Assembly (NCBI RefSeq): GCF_014280965.1
Contig: NZ_JACODZ010000005.1
Location: 248,001-312,000 of the forward strand
Origin: Echinicola salinicaeni
Lineage (GTDB): Bacteria; Bacteroidota; Bacteroidia; Cytophagales; Cyclobacteriaceae
Reading direction: 5' to 3'
DNA: 64,000 bases
Shown here: piece by piece, positions 17,739 to 26,066 of the stretch
Layout: every line of letters starts with the position of its first letter
How positions within the stretch are numbered: the stretch's first letter is position 1
Notes under the pieces: model-generated
What the model saw: the letters and a program-made list of their open reading frames with translations, nothing else
Told to the model about the DNA's origin: nothing
The model's database searches: none
Made by a program: the position numbers and the translations under genes

Positions 17739-19406
17739 TTATCCAATTACAGTTGAGTTACCTTCTTCAATAGTAAAGACAAAAACCTCAGTTTGACCTG
17801 GAACTCTTTCACCATCAACCTCGAAGTAAGGTGTAATTTTCAATTCATAATCTCCAGGATACAATCCTTCTCCGTACCAGTAGTTACCATTTCCATCGTC
17901 ACCATTTAAAGAGAAAGGTGCACTATCACTAAGGTTATTTCTTACATCTTGACCACTTAGGTCAAATTGAACCTCCACAGGAGTTTCACCTTCATAATTT
18001 GGAATGATAGATAATCTATGATCTTTAGCTGTGATAGTGGTTCCAGAAGTGAACTCCCCTACTATTTTATCAGAGCTAGTATTGATAAGTGAAAGACTTT
18101 TGATATCAAATGATGGCAATGCTGGCTCTTCTGGCTCTGTAATTGTGTTTGTAATATCCAAAATTTCATTCTCATCTGCTTGAACAATGGTAAATCTAAA
18201 TAACTGCTCAGGACCTGCCACTTTCTGCCCATTTACATTATAATAAGGAGTAACCAATAGCTCATAATCACCAGGATAAAGACCTTCACCATACCAGAAG
18301 TTTCCATCTCCATTATCTCCGCTTAGTGCAAATGGAGCTACGTCATCAATAGAACTTCTATTAGCTGCTCCGCTTAGATCAAACTTCACTTCAACAGGTT
18401 CGCTTCCAGCCTCAAAGTTAGGGACAATGGAAAGTCTATGGTCTTTCGCTCCAATAGTCGCTTGGTTTAGGAAATCACCAACTGGCTCATCACTGCTGGT
18501 ATTGATCAAAGTCAAGCTCTGAACCGAACCTTCAGTCGGAAGTTCATTACCTTCTTCTGGTTCTGGAGTTGGATCTACTACATCTATTTCTTCTCCCATA
18601 GAAGACATTTCTTCAAAAGATGCGTTTTCATCTCCCATTCTAACATTATCAAAATACATGATTCTTTGATCTGAATCAGTGGTTTCAGACCCATTCCAAT
18701 CATCCTTATAAATACCAATTTTCCATCTAGGCAAATCATAGTTTTTATTAATGTTTCCGCCTTTGATGTTTAGGACTTTCTCTCCGTTCATCCAAACTTC
18801 TACCAATCCATCACTTCCAGAAGAGTGAATGATATGGAATACAAATTCATTCCAAGCGTCTTTTTTAACTTCAGCAACATCATAATCTACTCTTTCCTCC
18901 TTGGTTGGCCCACTCTTCAAGAAAAAACGATCATTCTTAATTCTGAATGTAGTTGTAGGACTTCCTGATCCACTTCCTTGGTGCCACTGGGTGATGATAT
19001 CATTATTACTGTCTACCTTAAACCCATCAGCTGGAAGATAAAGACTATATGAATACCATCTTTCATTTTCTGATTGCTCTGGGAACAAAACCTCTGCTCT
19101 GGTACCATTAGATACCATATCATCATCGTCATTTAGCTCAAACCTTCCTGAATAAGATCCTTGGAAAACAGGATTATTGGCTATTTGGAATGAGTGATCT
19201 TCAGAAAGTTGTTGGTGAGTAAATGATAATGGATCACTTCCTTCAAAGGTTTCTTGATAAAGAATATTTGGAGAAGTAGATAAACCTGTTGCTTTGTGAA
19301 TTTCGGTTCCTTCCAGGTTATCCTCCATCATATTACAAGAGGAGATACTTCCAGCCAAAAGGGTGATGCCTAATAGGCCTCTAAAATGATTTTTGTTCAC
19401 TTTCAT
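17739..19406 (-). CDS. Polysaccharide-lyase-like lipoprotein 3 with two C-terminal modules
   Basis: A 555-residue paralogue of the neighbour at 15900, with the same architecture: lipoprotein signal (SISSC, lipidated C24), lyase-like domain with TQWHQGSGSG and IIHSSGSDGLVEVWMNGEKV, acidic linker rich in P and E, and two SLTLINTSSD/SLSLINTSSD modules. I placed the start at ATG 19406 because it gives a signal peptide like its paralogues; the frame stays open to 19544, but that extension (including Cys and Trp) does not look like a leader. A minus-strand terminator follows the stop. It lies 152 bp downstream of paralogue 4, so the two may be co-transcribed. Confidence 0.75.
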   Translation of the reverse strand: MKVNKNHFRGLLGITLLAGSISSCNMMEDNLEGTEIHKATGLSTSPNILYQETFEGSDPLSFTHQQLSEDHSFQIANNPVFQGSYSGRFELNDDDDMVSNGTRAEVLFPEQSENERWYSYSLYLPADGFKVDSNNDIITQWHQGSGSGSPTTTFRIKNDRFFLKSGPTKEERVDYDVAEVKKDAWNEFVFHIIHSSGSDGLVEVWMNGEKVLNIKGGNINKNYDLPRWKIGIYKDDWNGSETTDSDQRIMYFDNVRMGDENASFEEMSSMGEEIDVVDPTPEPEEGNELPTEGSVQSLTLINTSSDEPVGDFLNQATIGAKDHRLSIVPNFEAGSEPVEVKFDLSGAANRSSIDDVAPFALSGDNGDGNFWYGEGLYPGDYELLVTPYYNVNGQKVAGPEQLFRFTIVQADENEILDITNTITEPEEPALPSFDIKSLSLINTSSDKIVGEFTSGTTITAKDHRLSIIPNYEGETPVEVQFDLSGQDVRNNLSDSAPFSLNGDDGNGNYWYGEGLYPGDYELKITPYFEVDGERVPGQTEVFVFTIEEGNSTVIG

Positions 19407-19558
19407 GAATTTTACAATTTTTCGTTGTTGTCGTTTGTTTATTTTTTGTTTTCGATTATTGATCAAGGATGCTTGTCTACCTGTAATTTTTGGACAATCA
19501 AATCCCGGCCATCGACATATTTTATCGAAGGAGATGTTGACCAATAATATTTTTTGAA

Positions 19559-20572
19559 TTATTTATTTTTTCCGTGACCTTTTCCAGGAATTGGTTTACC
19601 TGAGTTTCCTGCTTCAGGATTTGAAGCATCAGTAAGGTCACTGCCATCACCAGGATTGGTTTCTTCTTCAGGATTTATTTCTTCTTCTGGCTCAGGACTT
19701 ACAGCTTCTTCCTCCTCTTCTGGTTCAGGTGAAACGGTATTACTTTCGCCAAATACCGAGCTCATCTCTTCATAGCTCGCATATTGATTGCCAAGCCTTA
19801 CATTATCAAAAAACATTACTCTTCTATCTGAATCTGTAGTTTCCGATCCATTCCAATCGTCCTTGTAGATCCCAATCTTCCATCTTGGCAGATCATAATC
19901 TTTATTCATATTTCCACCTTCTATATTGAGGACTTTTTCTCCGTTCATCCAAACTTCCACCAAGCCATCGCTACCAGATGAATGTACAATATGAAATACA
20001 AACTCATTCCAAGCATCCTTCTTTACTGCTGCTATATCGTAGTCCTTTCTCTCTTCTTTGGTAGGACCACTTTTCAAAAAGAAACGATCATTCTTGATTC
20101 TCAATGTAGTAGTCGGACTTCCTGATCCACTTCCTTGGTGCCACTGACTAATAATGTCATTATTGGAGTCAATTTGAAAATCCTTGGACGGTAAATAGAG
20201 GCTATATGAATACCATCTTTCGTTATAAGAAAGCTCTGGAAACAATACTTCAGCTCTCGTCCCATTGGAAACCATAGGATCATAATCATTTAGTTCAAAG
20301 CGTCCTGAGTTGGATCCATCTACGACTGGAGATGTAGCAATTGTCAGTGAATAATCTTCAGACAATTGTTTGTGTGCAAATGAAAAGGGATCACTTCCCT
20401 CAAAGGTTTCTTGGTAAACAATGTTGGGTGAACTTGATAGGCCAGTAGCAGCTAGGATTTCTGCACTTTCCATACTTGCTTCCTCTAGGTTGGTCATTTC
20501 ACATGAAGTGCTTGCTAATCCTAAGATGGAAACAGCAAACATACTTTTAAAAACATTCTTGGTGATTTTCAT
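19559..20572 (-). CDS. Polysaccharide-lyase-like lipoprotein 4 with acidic tail
   Basis: A 337-residue lipoprotein with signal MKITKNVFKSMFAVSILGLA and lipobox STSC (C24). The lyase-like domain is very similar to paralogue 3, sharing SQWHQGSGSGSPTTTLRIKN and the VVHSSGSDGLVEVW-type block (here IVHSSGSDGLVEVW). After the domain it does not carry the beta modules. It ends in an acidic low-complexity tail of E, P, S and D (from about residue 285) with a short basic glycine-rich end, IPGKGHGKNK. This looks like a shortened or alternative version in which the linker was kept and the modules lost. The upstream 654 bp probably contain its promoter. Confidence 0.75.
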   Translation of the reverse strand: MKITKNVFKSMFAVSILGLASTSCEMTNLEEASMESAEILAATGLSSSPNIVYQETFEGSDPFSFAHKQLSEDYSLTIATSPVVDGSNSGRFELNDYDPMVSNGTRAEVLFPELSYNERWYSYSLYLPSKDFQIDSNNDIISQWHQGSGSGSPTTTLRIKNDRFFLKSGPTKEERKDYDIAAVKKDAWNEFVFHIVHSSGSDGLVEVWMNGEKVLNIEGGNMNKDYDLPRWKIGIYKDDWNGSETTDSDRRVMFFDNVRLGNQYASYEEMSSVFGESNTVSPEPEEEEEAVSPEPEEEINPEEETNPGDGSDLTDASNPEAGNSGKPIPGKGHGKNK

Positions 20573-21186
20573 TAGTGTGTTTTAGTTTAAATTTTGATTT
20601 ATTTAAAGGTTGGGTACTCTATTTGATCTGGTGGTTACCGTCTTCTTCTAACTCTATTAATATTTGGGAATCCAAAAGGGCACAGCAATCTCAGGCCACA
20701 TCTTTCAGTAGCTTAAATTTTACGAGATCATTTATTTCGTATTAGAAAGAAAATCGCTGATTTTCAGACCAATTACCCTACTTTCCTATGGAAAATCTTT
20801 TGGATGATTTCGGTTTCCCAACTAGCCAATAACTATGCCAGTGAAACTTCTGTAAATCAACATTTTAGCCAAAACAAATACAAGTGGTCAAAAATCATAA
20901 ACCAACGACATACATTAATAAATGAAAAAAAATATAACTGAATAAATAAAAAATTGAACCGAAAGAAATATAGGAGGATTATTAGAAATCTTATTAAAAC
21001 GAAAGAAAAACTGTGTATTCAAATACACATTCTGTGGAAACTCATTTTAATAAAGATGGCTTAATTAATTGATTTTTTTTATTAATGGTGTAATAATTAA
21101 AAATAATTTACAACCTTAAACCGTCTGAAAAACAGACACTTACAATAAAAACAACAATAAACAAATGTATAAAAAGCGGGTAGGTA
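20573..21186. other. Intergenic region upstream of lyase-like gene 4
   Basis: 614 bp with no convincing frame. It holds a perfect palindrome TGTGTATT-CA-AATACACA at 21012-21029 and AT-rich DNA. It should contain the promoter for the lyase-like unit(s) on the minus strand; no clear TAnnTTTG was found. Confidence 0.35.
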
Positions 21187-21226
21187 CATACAAAAAGTGT
21201 GGAAGTACACACATTCCACACTTTAC
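21187..21226 (-). terminator. Terminator after the phosphotransferase gene
   Basis: Perfect 11-bp stem AAAGTGTGGAA with TTCCACACTTT, followed on the minus strand by Ts. It starts 2 bp after the stop codon. Confidence 0.88.
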
Positions 21227-22615
21227 TTAAAAAGAATTCTTGTGTGTTTTCCTACTAAAAATAGTCAGATAAATAATTTTTAAATCAAGCCACATTGTCC
21301 AATGCTCTAAATACCAAAGATCATGCGCTATGCGCTGTTCTTTCTGCTCAAAAGTTTCGGTTGGACCCCTCCAGCCATTCACCTGTGCCCAACCTGTAAT
21401 ACCAGGCTTAAAGTAATGTCTTACCATGGCCTTATCGACATTCTTTTGGAACTCTTGATTTAAAAAACTTCTATGCGGCCTTGGCCCGACCACACTCATA
21501 TGTCCCATAAAAACATTGGCAAACTGAGGCAATTCATCAATACTATATTTTCTTAAGATCTTTCCTATTTTAGTAATCCTAGGATCATTGAATTGTGTAG
21601 ACGCCTTACCTGTCTCATCATTTTTTTTCATGGTCCTGAACTTGAAGACCCTGAAAGGCTTCCCTCCCTGTCCAATCCTAACGGGACAGTAAAACACAGG
21701 ACCAGGTGAATCAAGCTTAATCAGAAAAGCTACCAAAACAAAAACTGGAGACAACATCAAAAGAGCAACGCTGGAAAACAACCAATCAAAGCATTCTTTT
21801 AGAAAGAAGGACCATTTATTATCTAAAGGCATTTGACGGACATTTACCATATCCAGCGCACCCTTCCGGATCACTTTATATTCCTTTCCTAAAATGTTTC
21901 CATAATCAGGAACAAACCTTACACGCGTGCCATAATAATCGGCAGTCTTAAGAATTTCTTTTATCTCCTTCGAGCACTTTACTGGAAGTGCTACTATTAT
22001 CTCATCCACGGGATTGGCCTCTATATATTCACCCATATGATTAACATCACTCACATATTCAACAGACTCATCATTACCTTCAGACTCAAAATCATCAAGC
22101 TTATATTTAACCAAACCTTTGATATGATAGCCTAAATTTGGATGACCTCTATAGTAAGTATTTACTTTGTTTACCATTTCTCCCTTCCCTGTAACCAACA
22201 CATTTTTGAAACCATTTCCATTTTGGTTAATCCTATTGATAATACTTAGAATGATGAAATTTGTTGATATTCCGATTAAGGGAAAGCCTATGGAAAAATA
22301 GACAACAACTTTCCTAAAAGTAGGCGGAAAAGTAAAAATGAGATAAATAAGTCCAAACAGAATAACTAAAATCGCACTTGCTTTGATATAATTGAAAATC
22401 CTACTTGAATAATCCCCCTTATATTCATACAAATAAAGTTTCCTCCAAATTACTATGATAAACCAAAGGGAAGTGAGTGCAAAAAACAACAACCAATCTA
22501 CAGACTGTACACCATTTTCTTTACTCAAATAAATAGATAAAAGAAAGGCTAAACCTAAGGTTATAACATCCCATACAAAGAAAATTCCTGAGACAAATCT
22601 ATTGGCACTATTCAT
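21227..22615 (-). CDS. Undecaprenyl-phosphate sugar phosphotransferase (WcaJ-like)
   Basis: A 462-residue polyprenyl glycosylphosphotransferase, which starts EPS repeat units by moving a sugar-1-phosphate from a nucleotide sugar to undecaprenyl phosphate. The N-terminal half has four membrane helices (about 8-30, 40-58, 78-96, 102-125) and a CoA-binding-like domain (VLVTGKGEMVNK). A fifth helix leads into the catalytic half, with KFRTMKKND, DELPQFANVFMGHMSVVGPR and KPGITGWAQVNGWRG, all signature motifs. It is separated from the EPS operon by the lyase genes but almost certainly belongs with it. The stop codon is immediately followed by a strong minus-strand terminator. Confidence 0.9.
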   Translation of the reverse strand: MNSANRFVSGIFFVWDVITLGLAFLLSIYLSKENGVQSVDWLLFFALTSLWFIIVIWRKLYLYEYKGDYSSRIFNYIKASAILVILFGLIYLIFTFPPTFRKVVVYFSIGFPLIGISTNFIILSIINRINQNGNGFKNVLVTGKGEMVNKVNTYYRGHPNLGYHIKGLVKYKLDDFESEGNDESVEYVSDVNHMGEYIEANPVDEIIVALPVKCSKEIKEILKTADYYGTRVRFVPDYGNILGKEYKVIRKGALDMVNVRQMPLDNKWSFFLKECFDWLFSSVALLMLSPVFVLVAFLIKLDSPGPVFYCPVRIGQGGKPFRVFKFRTMKKNDETGKASTQFNDPRITKIGKILRKYSIDELPQFANVFMGHMSVVGPRPHRSFLNQEFQKNVDKAMVRHYFKPGITGWAQVNGWRGPTETFEQKEQRIAHDLWYLEHWTMWLDLKIIYLTIFSRKTHKNSF

Positions 22616-23127
22616 AAATACAACTTTAAAAATTGACTGTTACAAAATACATCCTCATCCATTTAGGATGATCAAAACACGATGATGATCAACGTCACAT
22701 TACTTCAAAACAAAACTACCAATCAACAGTATTTACCTAAATAAACTTCTTTTCATACACGAATTTTATCCTTTCACTAACGTTTCTCAACCACTTAAAT
22801 AAACATATAAATAATTGACTACCAGTTTCTTACACATCTTATACTAATTTAAAATATCTCACTATTCAAAACAAATAAAATGCATTATAATTATTTCAAA
22901 ATTCATTTTAATCGATTCAAAATACAAAACGATAAGTAAAAATTACAACCAAGTATAAAGCCCAAGAAATCAAAAACATACGCTTCAAATCAAGAATGAA
23001 CTGATATTTCGTGTATAAAAATTACTTAAAAAAAAGAAAATTATATTCGAATCTGCATTGGGATGCAAAAAAAATAGTTACTTTTACATATAGATTTATA
23101 TATTTCAAATAAGGTATTTTGCATAAC
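22616..23127. other. Intergenic region, phosphotransferase / response regulator
   Basis: 512 bp, very AT-rich, between divergent genes. No terminator, repeat or frame of note. Promoters for both genes must lie here; only weak TA-TTTG-like sequences are visible. Confidence 0.3.
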
Positions 23128-23484
23128 ATGATAAAAATCGTATTAATCGATGATGACCCAATCAGCACCTTTGTAACTGAAAGCTTAATTGCCCGATACA
23201 TCAAAAAACCCTGCAAAATTTTTAAGTTTGAAAGAGCAAAAGAGGCCCTTCAGAAAATATATATGATCAATCCAAACTATTTGTTCCTTGATTTAAATAT
23301 GCCTGAAATGAATGGTTGGGATTTCTTGGAGAGCTTCTCTACAGACAAAAGCAATGCTGAAATTTATATTCTTTCAAGCTCCGTGGATAAAAGAGATATC
23401 AATAAAGCCTACACTTATGCGCAAGTAAAAAAATATCTTAGCAAACCCCTTATATCCAAATACATCCATACTATCTTCGAATAG
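23128..23484 (+). CDS. Single-domain response regulator
   Basis: A 118-residue CheY-like receiver with no output domain. It begins MIKIVLIDDDPIS, giving the acidic pair, has the phospho-acceptor aspartate in YLFLDLNMPEMNGW, the Thr/Ser position in ILSSSVDKRD and the conserved lysine in YLSKPL. I chose ATG 23128 over a TTG nine bases upstream, because receiver domains begin at this point. The protein would relay phosphate in a multi-step pathway or bind a partner. No histidine kinase adjoins it; the neighbours are the EPS phosphotransferase, divergent, and an acidic small protein downstream. Confidence 0.88.
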   Translation: MIKIVLIDDDPISTFVTESLIARYIKKPCKIFKFERAKEALQKIYMINPNYLFLDLNMPEMNGWDFLESFSTDKSNAEIYILSSSVDKRDINKAYTYAQVKKYLSKPLISKYIHTIFE

Positions 23485-23643
23485 CCACTGAAAGCAACCT
23501 ATACATACCTAAAAATCAACAACTTAACAATTCTACGATTTTCAATATTATTTTTTTACTATCAATTAATTCACTCTTGAATTAGTTTAATTTTTATTGT
23601 AAATAGCATTAAAAATCCTGCCTTACACTTAATTTAATTGATC

Positions 23644-23844
23644 ATGGCAAGAGAAACAGAGCGCTATTATGATGAATTTGACGACTTCGAGGAAGACGAC
23701 AAATTCACTTCAGAATTTGAAGAAGACAACTTCGATTTTGATGACGATGAGGATTTGATCGATGAAGACTTAATGAAATTCGATGAGAATGACATAGATG
23801 AGGACTTTGCCGATTATGGTGATTTCGATGACGAAATCGACTGA
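23644..23844 (+). CDS. Very acidic small protein, 66 aa
   Basis: A 66-residue protein in which 35 residues are Asp or Glu (53%) and nine are Phe, with only four basic residues and no Cys. Starting at ATG 23644 gives MARETERYYDEFDDFEEDDK. A strong intrinsic terminator follows the stop directly, so this is a real transcription unit. I do not recognise the family. Very acidic small proteins can be nucleic-acid mimics, partners of basic proteins or chaperone-like; nothing here distinguishes these. It is the first unit after the receiver gene. Confidence 0.6.
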   Translation: MARETERYYDEFDDFEEDDKFTSEFEEDNFDFDDDEDLIDEDLMKFDENDIDEDFADYGDFDDEID

Positions 23845-23856
23845 TTATTCTTAATA

Positions 23857-23895
23857 GCGAGCTTACCTAACAAGGGGTTAAGCTCGTTTTTTTTT
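23857..23895 (+). terminator. Rho-independent terminator
   Basis: A hairpin with arms CGAGCTTA and TAAGCTCG, extended by CC/GG pairing, followed by nine Ts. It sits 13 bp after the stop of the acidic protein gene. Confidence 0.85.
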
Positions 23896-23970
23896 AGTTT
23901 AATCTTTGTCCAATAATTCCGAGGTGTTAAATTGCGTCAAAATTAGACTTATCAACTAAACATCATCATC

Positions 23971-24114
23971 ATGTTGCTAGAAATATTCAACTCTCCACTT
24001 GGTTCTGGAGCTCAAATCTTTTTGTTGATCGTTTGTATCCTAATAGGTTTAGGTGCAGGAATTTCTTCCATTGACGTTAGAAAAACATTTTCCAAAGGAA
24101 AAAAAGAACATTAA
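23971..24114 (+). CDS. Small single-span membrane protein, 47 aa
   Basis: An open frame of 47 codons starting at ATG 23971. The first ten residues are MLLEIFNSPL; residues about 12-32 form one hydrophobic glycine-containing helix (IFLLIVCILIGLGAG lies inside it), and the C-terminus is basic (RKTFSKGKKEH). The charge distribution suggests an N-out, C-in inner-membrane orientation. It lies between two terminators, so it is probably expressed alone. I do not recognise the family. Support is the clean frame, terminator spacing and membrane-protein composition; it could still be a chance frame. Confidence 0.5.
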   Translation: MLLEIFNSPLGSGAQIFLLIVCILIGLGAGISSIDVRKTFSKGKKEH

Positions 24115-24140
24115 GCAAAGTATCGCTTAATAAAAAACAT

Positions 24141-24177
24141 AAAAAAGGCAGCCATTTTTGACTGCCTTTCTTTTTTC
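24141..24177. terminator. Bidirectional intrinsic terminator
   Basis: Arms AAAGGCAG and CTGCCTTT flanked by A and T runs, so it can work in both directions. It separates the plus-strand small membrane protein from the minus-strand peptide transporter gene. Confidence 0.85.
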
Positions 24178-24180
24178 AAA

Positions 24181-25761
24181 CTACCGAACGTTCCCCATAA
24201 GTTTTCTAATCGGCTTGGTAAGTATGATCAATAAAACACCTGCGCCAACCACAGTCATTACTATCATGAAATATTGATCAGGCATTTGCATCAAAGCCTC
24301 CTCAGTTTCCCCACTAGCTTCACCTGCTATCAAACCAGCAATCAAGTTCCCCAAAGCAACAGATAGGAACCACATTCCCATCATTTGTCCCTGGAATTTC
24401 TTTGGAGCTAACTTGGTGGTCAAACTCAACCCTACAGGACTCAAGCTCAATTCACCGAAAGTATGAAACAAATAGGTAAACAATAGCCAAGATGGACCTG
24501 CCAAATCTCCAGATGCGGCAATTTTGGCAGCAAAGACCATCACCAAGAAACCTACTCCTAACAATATCAGACCAAAGGCAAACTTTAAAGGAGAACTGGG
24601 TTCCAAATGCATTTTGCCCAATTTCACCCATAGGGCAGCAAAAATTGGGGCAAAGATGATAATAAACATTGAATTAGCGGACTGGAAATAACCTGTAGGA
24701 ATTTCCCAGCCTAAAACTGTACGATCCGTAAATCTCTCCGCAAACAAGTTTAAGGTAGATCCAGCCTGCTCAAACCCTGACCAGAACAATGCGGAAAACA
24801 TAAGCAATATCGCTATAACTCCTACCTTTTTCTTTTCATCAGGATCCAAACCTCCCAAAACAAGGACATAGGCAAAAAACAAGACTGTTACAATGGCAAT
24901 AACCGTATAGGATGCTTCCGCTATTGCAGAGGCATTAATAGGAATAACGCCTTGAAACATCATCAATATTATAAGCCCAATTACCACAGCCGTAAGGAAA
25001 GCTCCTCGACCCAAGCGCTTACGCTTTACCGCCTCTTCAGGAGTTTGAGAAGCTGCTAAATCTCCCTTCCCATCTAAATTGGATGAAGTAATCTTATATT
25101 GGATCAGGCCTAAGACCATACCAAATCCAGCAATACCAAATCCCAAATGCCAATCTATTTCCGCAAAAGTACTGCATATAATAGGCGCGATAAACCCACC
25201 GATATTTATCCCCATATAAAAGATAGAGAAACCTGCATCCCGCTTAGAACTACCTTCATGATATAACTGACCTACAATAGAACTGATATTGGGTTTTAGC
25301 AATCCTGTACCTACAACTATAAAAATAAGTCCTAAAAAGAAAGTGGTGGTATCGAGTGAACTCAAAGCTGTAGCTGGACCATGACTACCTTCCATCAAAG
25401 ACAGTATACCGGGAATTCCCATAGTAAAGTGTCCTATGGCAATAATAATCCCACCATACCAAACTGATTTCTTCAAACCAAAAAGTCTATCGGCCAGCCA
25501 GCCTCCTGGCAATGCCAAAAGATAAACCCCCATTGTATAAAGACCATAAATCGCTCCTGATGTCTTATCATCAAAGCCCAATCCCCCATCAATTACTGCT
25601 GTGGTCATAAACAATATCAGTAGCGCTCTCATTCCGTAGTAACTAAAACGCTCCCACATTTCGGTAAAAAACAGGGTCATCAGACCTTTCGGATGACCAA
25701 ATAAGGAAGGTCCATCAAAACCTTTATCCATTTCAGGATCAGTATTCACTTCGTTTATCAT
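24181..25761 (-). CDS. POT family proton-dependent oligopeptide transporter
   Basis: A 526-residue major facilitator protein of the POT/PTR2 family, which imports di- and tripeptides with protons across the inner membrane. The diagnostic E-x-x-E-R-F-x-Y-Y motif is FFTEMWERFSYYG (E34, E37, R38) in helix 1. There are about 14 hydrophobic helices; GAIYGLYTMGVYLLALPGGW and GTGLLKPNISSIVGQLY follow the family pattern. Charged residues before the first helix are cytoplasmic. It reads toward the small membrane protein gene, ending at the shared terminator, and is divergent from pckA across a 305-bp gap. Confidence 0.92.
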   Translation of the reverse strand: MINEVNTDPEMDKGFDGPSLFGHPKGLMTLFFTEMWERFSYYGMRALLILFMTTAVIDGGLGFDDKTSGAIYGLYTMGVYLLALPGGWLADRLFGLKKSVWYGGIIIAIGHFTMGIPGILSLMEGSHGPATALSSLDTTTFFLGLIFIVVGTGLLKPNISSIVGQLYHEGSSKRDAGFSIFYMGINIGGFIAPIICSTFAEIDWHLGFGIAGFGMVLGLIQYKITSSNLDGKGDLAASQTPEEAVKRKRLGRGAFLTAVVIGLIILMMFQGVIPINASAIAEASYTVIAIVTVLFFAYVLVLGGLDPDEKKKVGVIAILLMFSALFWSGFEQAGSTLNLFAERFTDRTVLGWEIPTGYFQSANSMFIIIFAPIFAALWVKLGKMHLEPSSPLKFAFGLILLGVGFLVMVFAAKIAASGDLAGPSWLLFTYLFHTFGELSLSPVGLSLTTKLAPKKFQGQMMGMWFLSVALGNLIAGLIAGEASGETEEALMQMPDQYFMIVMTVVGAGVLLIILTKPIRKLMGNVR

Positions 25762-26013
25762 TTGGGATTAATTTTCTGAAAATATTTTTAGATAATGCAA
25801 TGATAAGAGATTTTTTCTTTTTGTATAAGAAATCAAAGGCGAATTGTACATATCATTAATCGATTTAGGACTAAAAAAAGAAAACAATTTTAGTTAATCA
25901 CACCATTTCATCAAACAACGCTGGTTATAATCACCCTTTAAAAAACCCCTCCGAAATCGATTGAAAACAAACATTTTTAAGATAACCTTAGGCACTTTAC
26001 TACTTATTTAAAC

Positions 26014-26021
26014 TATATTTG
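26014..26021 (+). promoter_or_regulatory. Bacteroidota-type -7 box for pckA
   Basis: TATATTTG matches the TAnnTTTG consensus of the primary Bacteroidota sigma factor. It is 46 bp before the pckA ATG. No convincing TTG -33 element is seen at the expected distance, so the call rests on the -7 box and position. The rest of the 305-bp gap is AT-rich without further features. Confidence 0.5.
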
Positions 26022-26066
26022 TTTAACACAAAACACCATGTGTAACCCAAATATCTTTAAAGAATT

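Noticed and set aside
19407-19544. N-terminal extension of the lyase-like protein 3 frame
   Set aside because: The extra 46 residues carry Cys and Trp and would bury the lipoprotein signal; ATG 19406 gives the same leader type as the paralogues.
20787-20831. Short ATG frame in the gap before lyase-like gene 4
   Set aside because: Only 14 codons with no ribosome-binding signal or conservation evidence.
20997-21010. Fourteen-base AAACGAAAGAAAAA, found again at 41627-41640
   Set aside because: A-rich and low complexity; two copies in AT-rich DNA could be chance and no third copy or common context was found.
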